DNA of 54,819 nucleotides from Alphaproteobacteria bacterium (GTDB lineage: Bacteria > Pseudomonadota > Alphaproteobacteria > Caulobacterales > Aquidulcibacteraceae): positions 1 to 54,819 of the forward strand of contig JAGWZH010000008.1 in NCBI GenBank assembly GCA_018971945.1. The letters are read 5' to 3'. Of this stretch, positions 37,616-47,633 are shown piece by piece. The translations under genes and the position numbers were made by a program. Every line of letters begins with the position of its first letter. Positions within the stretch are counted from its first letter, which is position 1. Under the pieces are notes generated by a model that was given only the letters and a program-made list of their open reading frames with translations, did not search any database and was not told the origin of the DNA.

Positions 37616-39187
37616 TCATTCCGCCGCATGCTTGAAGGCCTCCTCCGGCCTCCAGCGCAGCTTCGGCTTGCGGGCCGCGCCAGTCTCGTCCAAGCGCCGC
37701 ACCGGGGCAAGCCGAGGAGCCGTCTTGAAATGGGACTGGTCCCCGCTCGCAGCGCGATCCGCCAGCGCGATCATCACATCGGCAAAGCGATCAAGCTCCG
37801 CCTTGGGCTCGGTGTCCGTCGGCTCGATCAACATGGCCCCATGCACCACCAACGGAAAATAGGTGGTGAACGGATGATAGCCCTCGTCGATCAGGGCCTT
37901 GGCCAGATCGATGGTCTCAAGCCCATGCGCGCGGATGCTCGAATCATCAAACAAGGCCTCGTGCATGCAGGGCCCGGAGGCCGCGAACGGCGCGTTGAAA
38001 CGCTCCTTCAGGCGCGCGAGAATATAGTTCGCGTTAAGCACGGCGTCCTCGGCCGCCTGCCGCAAACCGTCCGCGCCATGGCTCATCATATAACTCAGCG
38101 CCCGGACGAACATGCCCATCTGGCCGTGGAACGCGCACATCCGACCAAAGGGCTGACCTGCGGCCTCCGCGGCGTGCTCGATCAGATCGAGCGCGCCGTC
38201 GTCACGACGCACCAGGTGCGGGATCGGCGCGTAAGGAGCCAAAGCCGCCGACAGCACCGTCGGACCCGCGCCAGGCCCGCCGCCGCCGTGCGGGGTCGAG
38301 AAGGTTTTGTGCAGATTGATATGCATGGCGTCCACGCCGAGATCGCCCGGGCGGACCCGGCCGACAATGGCGTTGTAATTGGCGCCGTCACAGTAAAAAT
38401 ATCCGCCCGCCTCGTGGATCAGATCCGCGATCTCTTTGATGTCGCGCTCAAACAACCCGCATGTATTTGGGTTGGTCAGCATGATGCCCGCCACATCGGG
38501 ACCAAGCTTCTCCCGCAGCGCCTCCATATTGACCCGACCCTCCTCAGTCGCGCCGATCTCGTCCACAACGAAACCACAGGCCGCCGCCGTCGCAGGGTTG
38601 GTGCCATGCGCGCTCGCAGGGACGATCACCCGCTTGCGCGTCTCGCCTTCGCCGCGCGCGATCAAGGCCTGGCGGATGGCCAGCATCCCGCATAATTCGC
38701 CATGAGCGCCCGCCTTCGGGCTCATCGCCACAGCATCAAGCCCCGTGAGCTCCAACAGCCAATGCGCGAGTTCCGCCATCAGCTCAAAGGCGCCCTGGAC
38801 CGTCGAGGCCGGTTGCAGGGGATGAAGATCGGATAAGCCCGGCAGCCGCGCCATGCGCTCGTTGAGCCGCGGATTGTGCTTCATCGTACAAGAACCAAGC
38901 GGGAAAAAGCCCAGATCGATGGCGTAATTCCGCTGGCTCAGACGCACATAATGGCGCACAGCCTCCGGCTCCGACAGACCCACAAGGCCGACAGGCGCTT
39001 TGCGGCGCAGGCCGCCAAGACGGTCCGGCAAGCCCTGGGCTTCCGGGAAATCAACGCCCGAACGGTCCGCTGAGCCGGTCTCGAACAGGAGCGACGCAGC
39101 CTGCAATAGACCGCGAGAGCCGGAGACAGTCTTAGGAGCGGGCGCGCCGTCGCCGGCCTCGCCCCGGGTGGAACGGAGTTGGGTCAC
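37616..39187 (-). CDS. gcvPB: Glycine dehydrogenase (decarboxylating) subunit 2
   Basis: The 523-residue protein is the C-terminal half of split P-protein. The PLP lysine is K294 in [16 protein letters not shown], and the loop [14 protein letters not shown] and the [14 protein letters not shown] segment are standard. The start is GTG 39187, which overlaps the gcvPA stop (GTGA). With GcvPA it decarboxylates glycine and passes aminomethyl to lipoyl-GcvH. It is the last gene of the riboswitch-controlled gcv operon. Confidence 0.97.
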   Translation of the reverse strand: MTQLRSTRGEAGDGAPAPKTVSGSRGLLQAASLLFETGSADRSGVDFPEAQGLPDRLGGLRRKAPVGLVGLSEPEAVRHYVRLSQRNYAIDLGFFPLGSCTMKHNPRLNERMARLPGLSDLHPLQPASTVQGAFELMAELAHWLLELTGLDAVAMSPKAGAHGELCGMLAIRQALIARGEGETRKRVIVPASAHGTNPATAAACGFVVDEIGATEEGRVNMEALREKLGPDVAGIMLTNPNTCGLFERDIKEIADLIHEAGGYFYCDGANYNAIVGRVRPGDLGVDAMHINLHKTFSTPHGGGGPGAGPTVLSAALAPYAPIPHLVRRDDGALDLIEHAAEAAGQPFGRMCAFHGQMGMFVRALSYMMSHGADGLRQAAEDAVLNANYILARLKERFNAPFAASGPCMHEALFDDSSIRAHGLETIDLAKALIDEGYHPFTTYFPLVVHGAMLIEPTDTEPKAELDRFADVMIALADRAASGDQSHFKTAPRLAPVRRLDETGAARKPKLRWRPEEAFKHAAE

Positions 39188-40539
39188 GCTTGATCCCCTT
39201 CTAAAACAGCTTCCAGCGCCGATTTGAACAGCGCGATGTCATCGTCAGTATTGGTTTCGGTGGCGGCGACGAGCAGCACATCATCGAGCCCAGCTTGGGG
39301 GTTCAGCCGCGAGAACGGCACGCCCCCCAGAACACCGTGATCGACAAGATCGTCCACGACCTCGGCCGCGTTCTTCGGCAGCCGCAGGGCGAACTCGTTG
39401 AAGAAGCGCGGGGTCAGAAGCTCCACCCCCGGCGCCGCGGTCAAGGCGGCCGCGGTCTTGATCGCGGTCTCGTGATTCAACAGCGCCAGCTGCTTCAGAC
39501 CGGCTTCGCCGAGAAGCGACATATGGATGGTCCAGGCCAGGGAGCAGAGGCCCGAATTGGTGCATATGTTGGACGTCGCTTTCTCCCGGCGAATATGCTG
39601 CTCGCGGGTGGACAAGGTCAGAACAAAGCCGCGCTTGCCGTCGGCGTCGGTGGTTTCCCCCGCCAAACGGCCAGGCATTTGCCGGATGTATTTTTCCTGC
39701 GTCGCGAACAAACCGACATAGGGCCCGCCAAAATTCAGCGCGTTGCCGATGGACTGGCCCTCGCCCACGGCGATATCGACCCCGTAGGCGCCGGGCGGCT
39801 CAATCAGACCAAACGCCACGCACTCGGTAAACACCGAGACCACAAGCGCTCCCTTGGCGTGGGCCGCCCGCACAATCGGCGATAGATCCGTGATCGTGCC
39901 GAACACATTGGGCGACTGCACAATCACACACGCCGTGTCGGCGTCTATCAGCTCCCCCACGGCGGCCTCGGCGTCAATGGCGGCAGGGGCCGCTTTGACC
40001 CCCATGCCCAGCGCTTCGCAGACCGTGCGCGTGGTTTCGGCATAATGCGGGTGAAGACCGCCGGACAACACCACCCCTGACCGCTTGGTGATGCGGGCGG
40101 CCATGACGGCGGCTTCGGCGCAGCCCGTGGAGCCATCATACATCGAGGCGTTGGCCACCTCCATGCCGGTCAACATCGCCACTTGGGTCTGGAACTCAAA
40201 CAAGGCCTGCAAGGTCCCTTGCGCGATTTCCGGCTGATAGGGCGTGTAGGTTGTCAAAAACTCCGAGCGTTGGATCAGATGATCCACACTCGCCGGCACA
40301 TGGTGGCGATAGGCGCCTGCGCCAATAAAAAACGCTGTTTCCCCCGCCTGCGTATTCATCGCCGCCAAATCTTTGAGCGCGCGTTCGACCTGGAGTTCCG
40401 TCTGGCGGAGCGGCAGGTCCACCAGCCCCGAAAGCTGGGCGGAGCTTGGCACATCGACATAAAGATCGTCGATCGAGCCAGCCCCAATCCGCGCCAACAT
40501 CGCCGCGCGGTCCTCCGACGTGAGGGGTAGATACCGCAT
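39184..40539 (-). CDS. gcvPA: Glycine dehydrogenase (decarboxylating) subunit 1
   Basis: The 451-residue protein matches the N-terminal half of split P-protein: [15 protein letters not shown], the [18 protein letters not shown] motif, [19 protein letters not shown] and the [13 protein letters not shown] loop. It binds PLP together with GcvPB, which holds the lysine. The stop overlaps the gcvPB start. It lies 3 bases after the PaiB-like gene, so the five genes are one transcription unit. Confidence 0.97.
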   Translation of the reverse strand: MRYLPLTSEDRAAMLARIGAGSIDDLYVDVPSSAQLSGLVDLPLRQTELQVERALKDLAAMNTQAGETAFFIGAGAYRHHVPASVDHLIQRSEFLTTYTPYQPEIAQGTLQALFEFQTQVAMLTGMEVANASMYDGSTGCAEAAVMAARITKRSGVVLSGGLHPHYAETTRTVCEALGMGVKAAPAAIDAEAAVGELIDADTACVIVQSPNVFGTITDLSPIVRAAHAKGALVVSVFTECVAFGLIEPPGAYGVDIAVGEGQSIGNALNFGGPYVGLFATQEKYIRQMPGRLAGETTDADGKRGFVLTLSTREQHIRREKATSNICTNSGLCSLAWTIHMSLLGEAGLKQLALLNHETAIKTAAALTAAPGVELLTPRFFNEFALRLPKNAAEVVDDLVDHGVLGGVPFSRLNPQAGLDDVLLVAATETNTDDDIALFKSALEAVLEGDQA

Positions 40540-40542
40540 CCC

Positions 40543-41184
40543 TTAATCCTCGCTTCTTGACGTTTCCATCGCGCGCCGGATCGCCTGAACGCGCGGCTCG
40601 GCCCGACGGCCCAAATCAGCCATGACCCCCGCCGCGTCCTCCGCCGCGCGGTTCTGGCTCAGCTTCCATTTGCCCTCCGCGGCGGCGATCGATATCCGAA
40701 CCCCGACCACCCCGCCCAGCATCCCCGCCCGGTAATCCGCCGGCGCGTCGCTGAAGGCCCAAGGCTTGGCTCGATCCGCCTCCATCTGATCGGTCAAGGC
40801 GCTCACCACCGCCTCGAGCGAGGCGGCGTCATCAAAACATGTCACGCGACCCTCGACCTCGGCGCGTATATAATTCCACGTCGGAACCACGCGACCATGA
40901 GCGGCCTTGGACGGATAAGCCGACGGGCTGACATAGGCGTCCGGCCCCACAAACACAGCAACGCACGCCGCGCCATCCGCCAGCCGCGCGAACGGGTTGG
41001 CCCGAGCCACGTGACCCCAAAGCCCGACGATCCGCCCCTCCTCATCGCGTTCGGCCAGAAGGGGGGCGTGCGCCACAACCACGCCCTCAGGCCCCCTTGC
41101 GGCCAAAACCGCAAGCGGATGCGCCGCGATCAAGCCGGCGATCGCTTCGGCGTCATGGCGCAAAAAGACCTGCGGACCATACAT
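40543..41184 (-). CDS. PaiB-like FMN-binding split-barrel protein
   Basis: The 213-residue protein matches the FMN-binding negative transcriptional regulator/PaiB family: an opening MYGPQVFLRHD, HAPLLAERDEEG, SAYPSKAAHGRVVPTWNY, HVARANPFARL and the C-terminal GKWKLSQNR. Bacillus PaiB is linked to repression of protease and sporulation genes, but the fold is that of flavin reductases and heme/FMN oxidoreductases, so an enzyme role is just as likely. It sits inside the gcv operon with gaps of 6 bases to gcvH and 3 to gcvPA, so it is certainly co-transcribed and under the glycine riboswitch. Confidence 0.9.
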   Translation of the reverse strand: MYGPQVFLRHDAEAIAGLIAAHPLAVLAARGPEGVVVAHAPLLAERDEEGRIVGLWGHVARANPFARLADGAACVAVFVGPDAYVSPSAYPSKAAHGRVVPTWNYIRAEVEGRVTCFDDAASLEAVVSALTDQMEADRAKPWAFSDAPADYRAGMLGGVVGVRISIAAAEGKWKLSQNRAAEDAAGVMADLGRRAEPRVQAIRRAMETSRSED

Positions 41185-41190
41185 CGCGCC

Positions 41191-41559
41191 CTAACCTCCA
41201 ATATGGGTTCTGTACGCGGCCGCGTCCATCAGCCCGTCGCACTCGCTGGGGTCTTTAAGCTTCAGCTTGACGAACCAGCCCTCGCCCTCGGGGCCGTCAT
41301 TCACAAGCTGCGGATTGCCCACAATGGCCTCGTTGACCGCAACCACCTCGCCCGACACCGGCGCGTAAACGTCTGAAGCCGCCTTGGCGCTCTCCACCAC
41401 CGCCATATCGGCCCCCTTAGCGAAACTCTTCCCAAGAGCAGGCAGCTCCACATAAACGACATCGCCAAGCTGTTCGGCGGCGTAAGTCGTGATGCCCACG
41501 ATCGCCAGATCGCCTTCCAGGCGCACCCACTCGTGGTCGGGGGTGTATTTCACGGTCAT
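41191..41559 (-). CDS. gcvH: Glycine cleavage system H protein
   Basis: The start ATG 41559 ([11 protein letters not shown]) lies 5 bases after the gcvT stop with AAAGGCTG upstream. An earlier in-frame start at 41631 would overlap gcvT and add non-family sequence. The 122-residue protein has the lipoyl domain with K59 in [17 protein letters not shown]. Lipoylated H protein shuttles the aminomethyl group between P, T and L proteins. Confidence 0.97.
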   Translation of the reverse strand: MTVKYTPDHEWVRLEGDLAIVGITTYAAEQLGDVVYVELPALGKSFAKGADMAVVESAKAASDVYAPVSGEVVAVNEAIVGNPQLVNDGPEGEGWFVKLKLKDPSECDGLMDAAAYRTHIGG

Positions 41560-41563
41560 GGAC

Positions 41564-42745
41564 TCAGCCTTTCTTGTAGCGGTGCGGAACAAAGGGGAGA
41601 TCGACAATCTCAGCGAGGTGCTTCTGGCCACGGATCATGAGATCAAGCGTGGCGCCGGCCTTGGCGAAGGCAGGCGGAACATAGCCCATCGAAATCGGCG
41701 CATTGAGCGTTGGCGAAAAGCCGCCCGAGGTGACGACGCCGATCTTGTCGCCATAGGAGTGGATGTCCACCCCTTCGCGGGCCGGGGCGCGGCCGACGGG
41801 ACGCAGGCCCACCCGCTTGCGCCGCAAAGTCGGGCTATGGGTCGCGTCGTCGCGGATCTCGGCAAGGATGCGTTCAGCGCCAGGAAAATCCGCCGCCTCG
41901 CGGCGGCGCTTCTGAATGATCCAGCCGAGGCTCGCTTCAATCGGAGAGATGGTCGGGTCGAGATCATGACCATAAAGGCACAAACCCGCCTCAAGCCGCA
42001 ACGAATCCCGTGCGCCCAGGCCGATGAGCTTGACCTGCGCGTGGCCCAAGAGCGCCTGGGCGAAGGCCATGGCGTGCTCCGGACGGACGAGGATCTCAAA
42101 ACCGTCCTCGCCAGTATAGCCGGAACGGGAGATGGTCAGCCGGCCAAAGAGACGGGTTTCAAAGCGGGCGTAGGTCATGAACCGCATCTCGCCGGCGCCG
42201 GGGACGAGCGGGTTCAGCACCTCCTCGGCCTTCGGCCCTTGCAAAGCGAGCAACGCCCGATCATCGGCGCGCACGACGCGCGCGTCGCCAGCAGCTGCTT
42301 TCTCCAGCAGCGCCCAATCCGCTTCCTTGCAGCCGGCATTGACGACCACATAGAGATCGCCCTGCGCCTCGGGCTCGGAAGGCCGGGCCACCATCAAATC
42401 GTCTTCAATACCGCCCCGGTCGTTGAGCAGAACCGTGTACCGGATCTGGCCGGGCTTCAGGTTCTGGATGTCGGAAGGGACCAGGCGCTCGATGATCGAA
42501 GCCACACGCTTGTGAGCGTCTTCCGGCTCTAGGCCATGCCCCTTGGGCAGGCCAAAAAATGAAGGGCCCATGTGAGAGACATCGAACAGGCCCGCGCTGG
42601 AGCGCGTCCATGCGTGTTCGGCCATCAGCCCCTCTTTGTAGAGAATCGGCATGTCGTAACCCGCGAACGGCCCCCATTTCGAGGCCAGCTCCCGGTGCAG
42701 TGCGTCGAGCGGCAAGCTCTTCAGGGTTTCTGCAGTGTCGGTCAT
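41564..42745 (-). CDS. gcvT: Glycine cleavage system T protein (aminomethyltransferase)
   Basis: The 393-residue folate enzyme shows the family motifs: [23 protein letters not shown], the [15 protein letters not shown] loop, [17 protein letters not shown] and the C-terminal [14 protein letters not shown]. It releases ammonia and makes 5,10-methylene-THF from aminomethyl-H protein. GAGGGGCC directly precedes the ATG. It is the first gene after the tandem glycine riboswitch. Confidence 0.97.
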   Translation of the reverse strand: MTDTAETLKSLPLDALHRELASKWGPFAGYDMPILYKEGLMAEHAWTRSSAGLFDVSHMGPSFFGLPKGHGLEPEDAHKRVASIIERLVPSDIQNLKPGQIRYTVLLNDRGGIEDDLMVARPSEPEAQGDLYVVVNAGCKEADWALLEKAAAGDARVVRADDRALLALQGPKAEEVLNPLVPGAGEMRFMTYARFETRLFGRLTISRSGYTGEDGFEILVRPEHAMAFAQALLGHAQVKLIGLGARDSLRLEAGLCLYGHDLDPTISPIEASLGWIIQKRRREAADFPGAERILAEIRDDATHSPTLRRKRVGLRPVGRAPAREGVDIHSYGDKIGVVTSGGFSPTLNAPISMGYVPPAFAKAGATLDLMIRGQKHLAEIVDLPFVPHRYKKG

Positions 42746-42799
42746 GGCCCCTCACACGCACAGCTGCGCCGACCCAGCCCATGCTCCGGGCCTTGGGTC

Positions 42800-43000
42800 C
42801 ACGCCCCCGCTGTCCTTTGAGCCTGAGAGATTCACGGGGTGAGCCTATCGCCCGCCCGCTTACTCCTTCGGCGGCGCCGCCTGTGACAGCGACGCGCTTT
42901 CCAGCGTGTTCATCCCCCCGCGGTCCTTTTCCCTGAGCGTTTCCGGGGCGGTTGCGCCTTCGGGGCCGGGCCAAACATGGACGCGGTCTCTCCCGCGGGG
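42800..43000 (-). promoter_or_regulatory. Tandem glycine riboswitch (two gcvT-type aptamers)
   Basis: On the - strand two copies of the glycine aptamer can be read. Aptamer 1 has GGGAGAGACC (42994-42985), CCGAAGGCGCAACC (about 42964-42949) and GCTCAGGGAAAAGGACCG (42938-42921). Aptamer 2 has GCTGGAAAGC, GCCGAAGGAGTAAG (42872-42859) and AATCTCTCAGGCTCAAAGG (42832-42814). These match the conserved blocks of the gcvT RNA motif. Such tandem elements switch on gcv operons when glycine is high. The gcvT start is about 55 bases beyond the element, so control could be of translation or termination; no clear terminator was seen. Confidence 0.95.
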
Positions 43001-43018
43001 TTCGTTTGTCTAAGGGGT

Positions 43019-43047
43019 TAACTGGAGCGCGCCAGGGGGGAAGTCAA
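43019..43047 (-). promoter_or_regulatory. Predicted promoter of the gcv operon
   Basis: On the - strand TTGACT (43047-43042) is followed after exactly 17 bases by CAGTTA (43024-43019), a weak -10. A start near 43011 would put the first riboswitch aptamer within about 15 bases of the 5' end, which fits. Confidence 0.4.
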
Positions 43048-43073
43048 ACATCTTTACCCATGACGGCGACATC

Positions 43074-43247
43074 ATGGCTCGCAAGACCAAGCGGCGCCTG
43101 GATTTTGGGCGCCTGAAGCGGCTGGGCCGGCGCCTCCGCCGACGCCGCGCGCCGCGCGCTGCGACAGGATCGGCCCGCCAGACCCGCGCTCCGGAGCGAA
43201 TCGAGGGCCCGCAGGCCGCCAGGGCCTCGACCGACGCGGACGCGTGA
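43074..43247 (+). CDS. Possible small Arg/Lys-rich protein
   Basis: This is a 57-codon frame starting ATG 43074 and ending TGA 43247. The first half is extremely basic (MARKTKRRLDF, then GRLKRLGRRLRRRR) and the second is Ala/Arg-rich. It lies opposite the upstream region of the gcv operon and has no clear ribosome site. Composition of this kind also arises by chance in GC-rich DNA, so support is weak. Confidence 0.2.
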   Translation: MARKTKRRLDFGRLKRLGRRLRRRRAPRAATGSARQTRAPERIEGPQAARASTDADA

Positions 43248-43346
43248 CCCTATGCAACCAAGCCGGGGGGCGCTGTGCGCACACGAGACACGCCCGCCCG
43301 CCCGACTTCTCTCTTCAAACGTCGGAAAGCCCCGCAAGCTGCGCGG

Positions 43347-45107
43347 TCACATGCGCTCCGGCGCGCTCAAGCCCAACAGCGCGAGCGTGGTTTCAAGCTG
43401 ATGCAACGTCGCTTTGGCGAGCATAAGCCGCGAAGCCTTCACCGCCGCATCGGGCTCGGTGAGAATCGGGCATTGGTCGTAAAAGGCGGAGAACGCGCGG
43501 GCGAGTTGATAGGCGTGTTCGGCCAGGAAGTGCGGCGCTCTTTTGTCTATGGAAGCCGCCACCGCGCTGTGAAAGGCGTCAAGGGCGAGAGCCAGGGCGC
43601 GCTCGGCCGGATCGGCGATCAGGATGGCCCCGCCCTCAGCGCCCTGGGCCTCCGCCTTGCGCAGGATCGATTTGATCCGCACCGCCTGGTACAAAAGATA
43701 AGGACCGGTCTTGCCCTCAAAAGACACAAACCGGTCGATATCAAAGACATAACTGGTGCCGCGAAACGCCTGGAGGTCGGCGAACTTGATGGCCGCAATC
43801 GCTACGCTGTGGGCGATGGCCTCCACCTCCTCGGGGCCAAAATCCTGGCCAATCTCAGCCTCCCTCAAACGCGCATGGGCCTTGTCCTTCGCCATGGCGA
43901 TCAGGTCGGCAAGACGCAATACGCCCCCGGCCTTGGTCTTGAACGGCTTGCCGTCAGTCCCGTTCATGGTGCCGAAGCCCAGATGCTCCAGCTGGGCGCG
44001 TGCGATATAACCCGCCTTGGCGGCGGCGCGGAACACCTGCTCGAAATGGTCCGCCTGGCGTTGGTCGACGACGTAAAGAATGACGTCGGGATCCTGCGCG
44101 CGCTTGCGCTGAAGAATGGTGGCGAGGTCGGTGGTCCCATACATCGCAGACCCCTCCCGCGACACGACCAAAAGCGGCGGCACGTCAGGGCCCATGGTCC
44201 CGTCTTTTTTCGGCGCCAGCTTCTCATGGACGTGAACCACAAGAGCCCCGTCGTCCTCCTCGGCCAAACCACGGGCTTTCAGGTCCGCCACCATCTCCGG
44301 AATCAGCGGGTCGGCGTCGCTCTCCCCCAGCCACAAGTCGAAATCGACCCCAAGGGCTGCGAAGTCCCGCTTCTGCGCCGCCATCGAGACCTGACGCATC
44401 CGCTCCCAGATGATGCGGCAGACCGGATCGCCGCTTTGCAGACGGGCCGTGGCCTTCCGGGCGCGATCGCGGAACGCCATGTCGTCTTTGATACGCGCGG
44501 AGGCCAAGGGATAGCGCTCCTGCAGCCAATCCAGCGTCAATGTGGCGAGCGCCTGCTCGGAAGCGGCGTCGGCCCCGAAGGCCTCCTCGATCACAGCGAT
44601 CATAAGGCCCATCTGGAAGCCCCAATCGCCGAAATGGGCGTCGCCCCAAACAGTCGCCCCCGCAAAACGCAAGACGCGTTTCAGGCTCTCGCCCAAAATC
44701 GACGAGCGCAAATGACCCACATGCATGGGCTTGGCGACGTTCGGGCCGCCATAATCGACCACAAAGCGCCGACCGGACAAATCGCCGTCGAACCCGGCCT
44801 TGGGGGCAAGCACGGCGACGGCGCGCGCGCTGAGCGCCGCGTCAGGAACAGAGAGGTTCAAAAAACCCGGCCCCGCAACCGCCACGTCCTGCACCAGGGC
44901 GTGGCCTGACAACCGGGCAGCGACAGCCTCCGCCACCTCCCGCGGCGGCTTGCCCGCAGCCTTCGCCGCAGCCATCGCGCCGCTGCATTGAAACGCCGCT
45001 AAATCCGGACGCGCGGACGCAGACACCAGGCCGAAGCGCGCCTCAAGCCCCTCCGCGACGAACGCCGCCCCGACGACCGCCGACAATTGTTCCGCTAAAT
45101 CCGCCAT
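43347..45107 (-). CDS. argS: Arginine-tRNA ligase
   Basis: The 586-residue class I synthetase has an N-terminal additional domain (residues 1-110, tRNA D-loop binding), the ATP motif NVAKPMHVGHLRSS with H129 and H132, the FGDWGFQMGL segment, TTDLATILQRK and a C-terminal DALR anticodon domain (GPYLLYQAVRIKSILRKA). It charges tRNA-Arg. It starts 5 bases after the stop of a lipoprotein gene, so the two are co-transcribed. Confidence 0.97.
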   Translation of the reverse strand: MADLAEQLSAVVGAAFVAEGLEARFGLVSASARPDLAAFQCSGAMAAAKAAGKPPREVAEAVAARLSGHALVQDVAVAGPGFLNLSVPDAALSARAVAVLAPKAGFDGDLSGRRFVVDYGGPNVAKPMHVGHLRSSILGESLKRVLRFAGATVWGDAHFGDWGFQMGLMIAVIEEAFGADAASEQALATLTLDWLQERYPLASARIKDDMAFRDRARKATARLQSGDPVCRIIWERMRQVSMAAQKRDFAALGVDFDLWLGESDADPLIPEMVADLKARGLAEEDDGALVVHVHEKLAPKKDGTMGPDVPPLLVVSREGSAMYGTTDLATILQRKRAQDPDVILYVVDQRQADHFEQVFRAAAKAGYIARAQLEHLGFGTMNGTDGKPFKTKAGGVLRLADLIAMAKDKAHARLREAEIGQDFGPEEVEAIAHSVAIAAIKFADLQAFRGTSYVFDIDRFVSFEGKTGPYLLYQAVRIKSILRKAEAQGAEGGAILIADPAERALALALDAFHSAVAASIDKRAPHFLAEHAYQLARAFSAFYDQCPILTEPDAAVKASRLMLAKATLHQLETTLALLGLSAPERM

Positions 45108-45112
45108 GACGC

Positions 45113-45745
45113 TTAGCTTCCTGGCGCGTTCACCCGAAAGCGCCGACCCTCGCGATTGAAGGCGAGCTGGTCCTCGGTCAACTCAAAACCCACCATGACC
45201 TCGAAGTTTTCACCCGAGATGTCGGCATTGGCCCGCGGGATGACGATGCCTTCAATGGTCTGGGTCGTGGCCATCACATCCTCGCCGCTCGGGAAGCGGA
45301 CATCGACGGTGTAATATTGCTTCGCCAAAGGCAGACCGGAACTGCGCCGGACCACCGCCACCCAATAGGTATAGGCGCGTTCGTTCGTCCGGGCGGCAGG
45401 GCCGCGGCCAAAGGCCATGTCGACTTCAATCGACATCACGATCGGGGCTTCCCCGACATAGCGGCACAAGCCGCGAACGCCCTGCACCTCGCCCGTGAAG
45501 GCGATGTTGGCGTAACGCTGAGCGTTCGGGTCCTGAAACTCAACCAGGCGCGATGTTTCATAAAGCGCCCCCATCAAAGGGCAGGGACCGGCGTTCGGTT
45601 CGTCGTCGGCCCCAAGAGCGCGGGCGAAAAAGCCCGGACTGGCGTCGGGGACAGCGGCCTCGCCGCCGCCCGTCGCGCAGGCCGCGAGGGTTGGACTGAA
45701 GGCCGTACCAAGAACCATCGCCGCCAGGGCCCGCTTCAGCTGCAT
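45113..45745 (-). CDS. Putative lipoprotein of unknown function upstream of argS
   Basis: The 210-residue protein starts at ATG 45745 ([10 protein letters not shown]). A lipobox LAAC with Cys23 marks a lipoprotein. The mature part has [16 protein letters not shown], a second Cys in [10 protein letters not shown] and beta-rich sequence ([33 protein letters not shown]). Similar short lipoproteins are common in alphaproteobacteria without assigned function. It is tightly linked to argS. Confidence 0.83.
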   Translation of the reverse strand: MQLKRALAAMVLGTAFSPTLAACATGGGEAAVPDASPGFFARALGADDEPNAGPCPLMGALYETSRLVEFQDPNAQRYANIAFTGEVQGVRGLCRYVGEAPIVMSIEVDMAFGRGPAARTNERAYTYWVAVVRRSSGLPLAKQYYTVDVRFPSGEDVMATTQTIEGIVIPRANADISGENFEVMVGFELTEDQLAFNREGRRFRVNAPGS

Positions 45746-45928
45746 CGTCTCGTCTCTTTCCGGCTGATCCCGCCAAACCGCCATCTTCGGGAAGCGTCAG
45801 GAAAAAGCCCTGCTTCCGCTCCCGGCCCGGCATCGTCTATGATGGGTGATAATGGCGCCCGGCGCGCCCCGCAACAAGCGAGGGCGCCGCACGCGAAGCC
45901 CTTCGTCTGTGGAAAGGCCCTATCCTCC

Positions 45929-46927
45929 GTGACCCCTCCCGACGGCCCCGCCGCCACCACCGCCCGCGCCCCCGCTCGCCCCCTCACGATCCTGCTTGCA
46001 AGCCCGCGCGGCTTCTGCGCGGGCGTGGACCGGGCGATCCAAATCGTGGAGCGCGCTTTGCTCAAATGGGGCGCGCCCGTCTATGTGCGGCACGAGATCG
46101 TCCATAATCGGCACGTGGTGGAACGATTGCAGGCTTTAGGAGCCGTGTTCGTCGAAGAACTGCACGAATGCCCCCAAGACAGGCCGGTGGTTTTCTCCGC
46201 CCACGGAGTACCCAAAGCGGTTCCGGCGGAAGCGGAACGGCGGGAGATGGTTTATGTCGACGCCACCTGCCCTCTGGTGTCGAAGGTGCATGTGGAAGCC
46301 GAACGCCACCACGCTGCAGGCCTGGACATCGTCCTGATCGGGCACGCGGGCCATCCCGAAGTGATCGGGACCATGGGTCAACTCCCCAACGACGCCATCG
46401 CCCTGATCGAAACCGTCGCAGACGCCGAGGCGTTCCAACCGAAGGATCCCGCGCGACTCGCCTTTGTCACCCAGACCACGCTCTCGGTGGACGACACCGC
46501 CGCGATCGTTGCAGTCCTGCAGCGGCGGTTTCCGCTCATGGTCGCCCCGCACAAAGAAGACATCTGCTACGCCACGACCAATCGCCAGGAGGCGGTGAAA
46601 GCGCTGGCGGCGGGAACGGATCTGGTCCTCGTCATCGGGGCGCCGAACTCGTCAAACTCCGTGCGGCTCGTCGAAGTGGCCGAACGAGCCGGAGCCAAAA
46701 GCGCGCGCCTCATCGCCTCAGCGCAGGATATCGATTGGGCCTGGCTTTCAGACGCCCGCCGCGTCGGGGTCACAGCCGGAGCCAGCGCGCCCGAGGACCT
46801 CGTCCAAGGCGTCGTCGACGCGCTGCGCGCCCGGTTCGCCGTGACCCTAGAAGAGGTGCGGGTCACCGATGAAGACGTCGTGTTCAAATTGCCCCGGGTC
46901 CTGGCGGAGACCACAAGCGGCGCGTGA
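45929..46927 (+). CDS. ispH: 4-hydroxy-3-methylbut-2-enyl diphosphate reductase
   Basis: The 332-residue enzyme starts at GTG 45929; an in-frame ATG at 45841 would add 29 residues not seen in the family. The three Cys that bind the 4Fe-4S cluster are C30 ([10 protein letters not shown]), C114 ([11 protein letters not shown]) and C213 ([11 protein letters not shown]). Other marks are the HGVPKAV loop and [11 protein letters not shown]. It makes IPP and DMAPP in the last step of the MEP isoprenoid route. The order ispH-thrB-rnhA is conserved in alphaproteobacteria; here one small gene lies between ispH and thrB. Confidence 0.96.
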   Translation: MTPPDGPAATTARAPARPLTILLASPRGFCAGVDRAIQIVERALLKWGAPVYVRHEIVHNRHVVERLQALGAVFVEELHECPQDRPVVFSAHGVPKAVPAEAERREMVYVDATCPLVSKVHVEAERHHAAGLDIVLIGHAGHPEVIGTMGQLPNDAIALIETVADAEAFQPKDPARLAFVTQTTLSVDDTAAIVAVLQRRFPLMVAPHKEDICYATTNRQEAVKALAAGTDLVLVIGAPNSSNSVRLVEVAERAGAKSARLIASAQDIDWAWLSDARRVGVTAGASAPEDLVQGVVDALRARFAVTLEEVRVTDEDVVFKLPRVLAETTSGA

Positions 46928-47049
46928 GACCTGCCCCGGGGTCATGAGAGACCCGCCCGGATCGGTCCATACCGGACGCGCCATTGGCGTCCTCGCCTGC
47001 ACGCCGCGAACCCACCATAGCCTCGCCGTCAGCCGTCAGAACCAGACTG

Positions 47050-47147
47050 CCGAAGCCGATTGCCCGAAGCCGATTGGCCGAAGCCGATTGGCCGAAGCCG
47101 ATTGGCCGAAGCCGATTGGCCGAAGCGGATTGGCCGAAGCCGATTGG
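47050..47147. repeat. 14-bp tandem repeat, 7 copies
   Basis: Seven units of CCGAAGCCGATTGG lie in a row, the first ending in GC and the sixth with GCGG for GCCG. The array starts 123 bases after the ispH stop and ends 46 bases before the next start codon, so a transcript of the downstream gene could include it. Confidence 0.95.
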
Positions 47148-47192
47148 CCGAACCCTTGCACGCCCCTCCGGCGTAAGACATGTAAGGCCCCC

Positions 47193-47603
47193 ATGAGCGC
47201 TCCTCTGTTCTTCCCCGGCCAAGTCTGGACCCTGAAACCCCCCGCCGAGCCCGTCATGCGCGTCCGGATCGGGGCCGTGGACAGTATCGGCGGCCGTATC
47301 GGGATCCACATGGAGGTGCTGAACGCCCCGCTCCCCGAAGGATTTGACGCCGGCGAGGACGTCAAAACCCTCTCCATAGGACATGTCCCCATCACCGCGG
47401 AGGCGCTCGGGCAGGCGGTCGACACGCTCGAGACGAGCGGGGCCATGCCCTCCAGACCCTTTCTCGATGGGGTCGCGGCCTGGCGGCAGGAGCAGGAGTA
47501 CGGCAGGGCAGGGTTTTTCGACGCTCCGCCGCACGCCATCGTGGACATGCTGTTTGAGGCCATGCGGCAGTCAAGCCGCCCCACGCTTCAGGACCCGTCC
47601 TGA
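47193..47603 (+). CDS. Conserved protein of unknown function
   Basis: The 136-residue protein has no signal peptide. It opens FFPGQVWTLKPPAEP, then MRVRIGAVDS, IHMEVLNAPLPEG, LSIGHVPITAEALGQAVDTLE, and ends with WRQEQEYGRAGFFDAPP and AIVDMLFEAM. The GQVW opening and the HVPI-EAL-WR-E pattern resemble a small uncharacterised family that I recall from many bacteria, function unknown. It is followed after 30 bases by thrB on the same strand, and preceded by the 14-bp array. Confidence 0.8.
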   Translation: MSAPLFFPGQVWTLKPPAEPVMRVRIGAVDSIGGRIGIHMEVLNAPLPEGFDAGEDVKTLSIGHVPITAEALGQAVDTLETSGAMPSRPFLDGVAAWRQEQEYGRAGFFDAPPHAIVDMLFEAMRQSSRPTLQDPS

Positions 47604-47633
47604 CCGGCGCGATTTTTGCGCTATGCTGGGGCC

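Noticed and set aside
43044-43337. 97-codon - strand frame between argS and the gcv riboswitch
   Set aside because: It overlaps the predicted gcv promoter, is Arg/Ser-rich and has no family features.
43275-44909. 544-codon + strand frame
   Set aside because: It is antisense to argS, which has full synthetase motifs.
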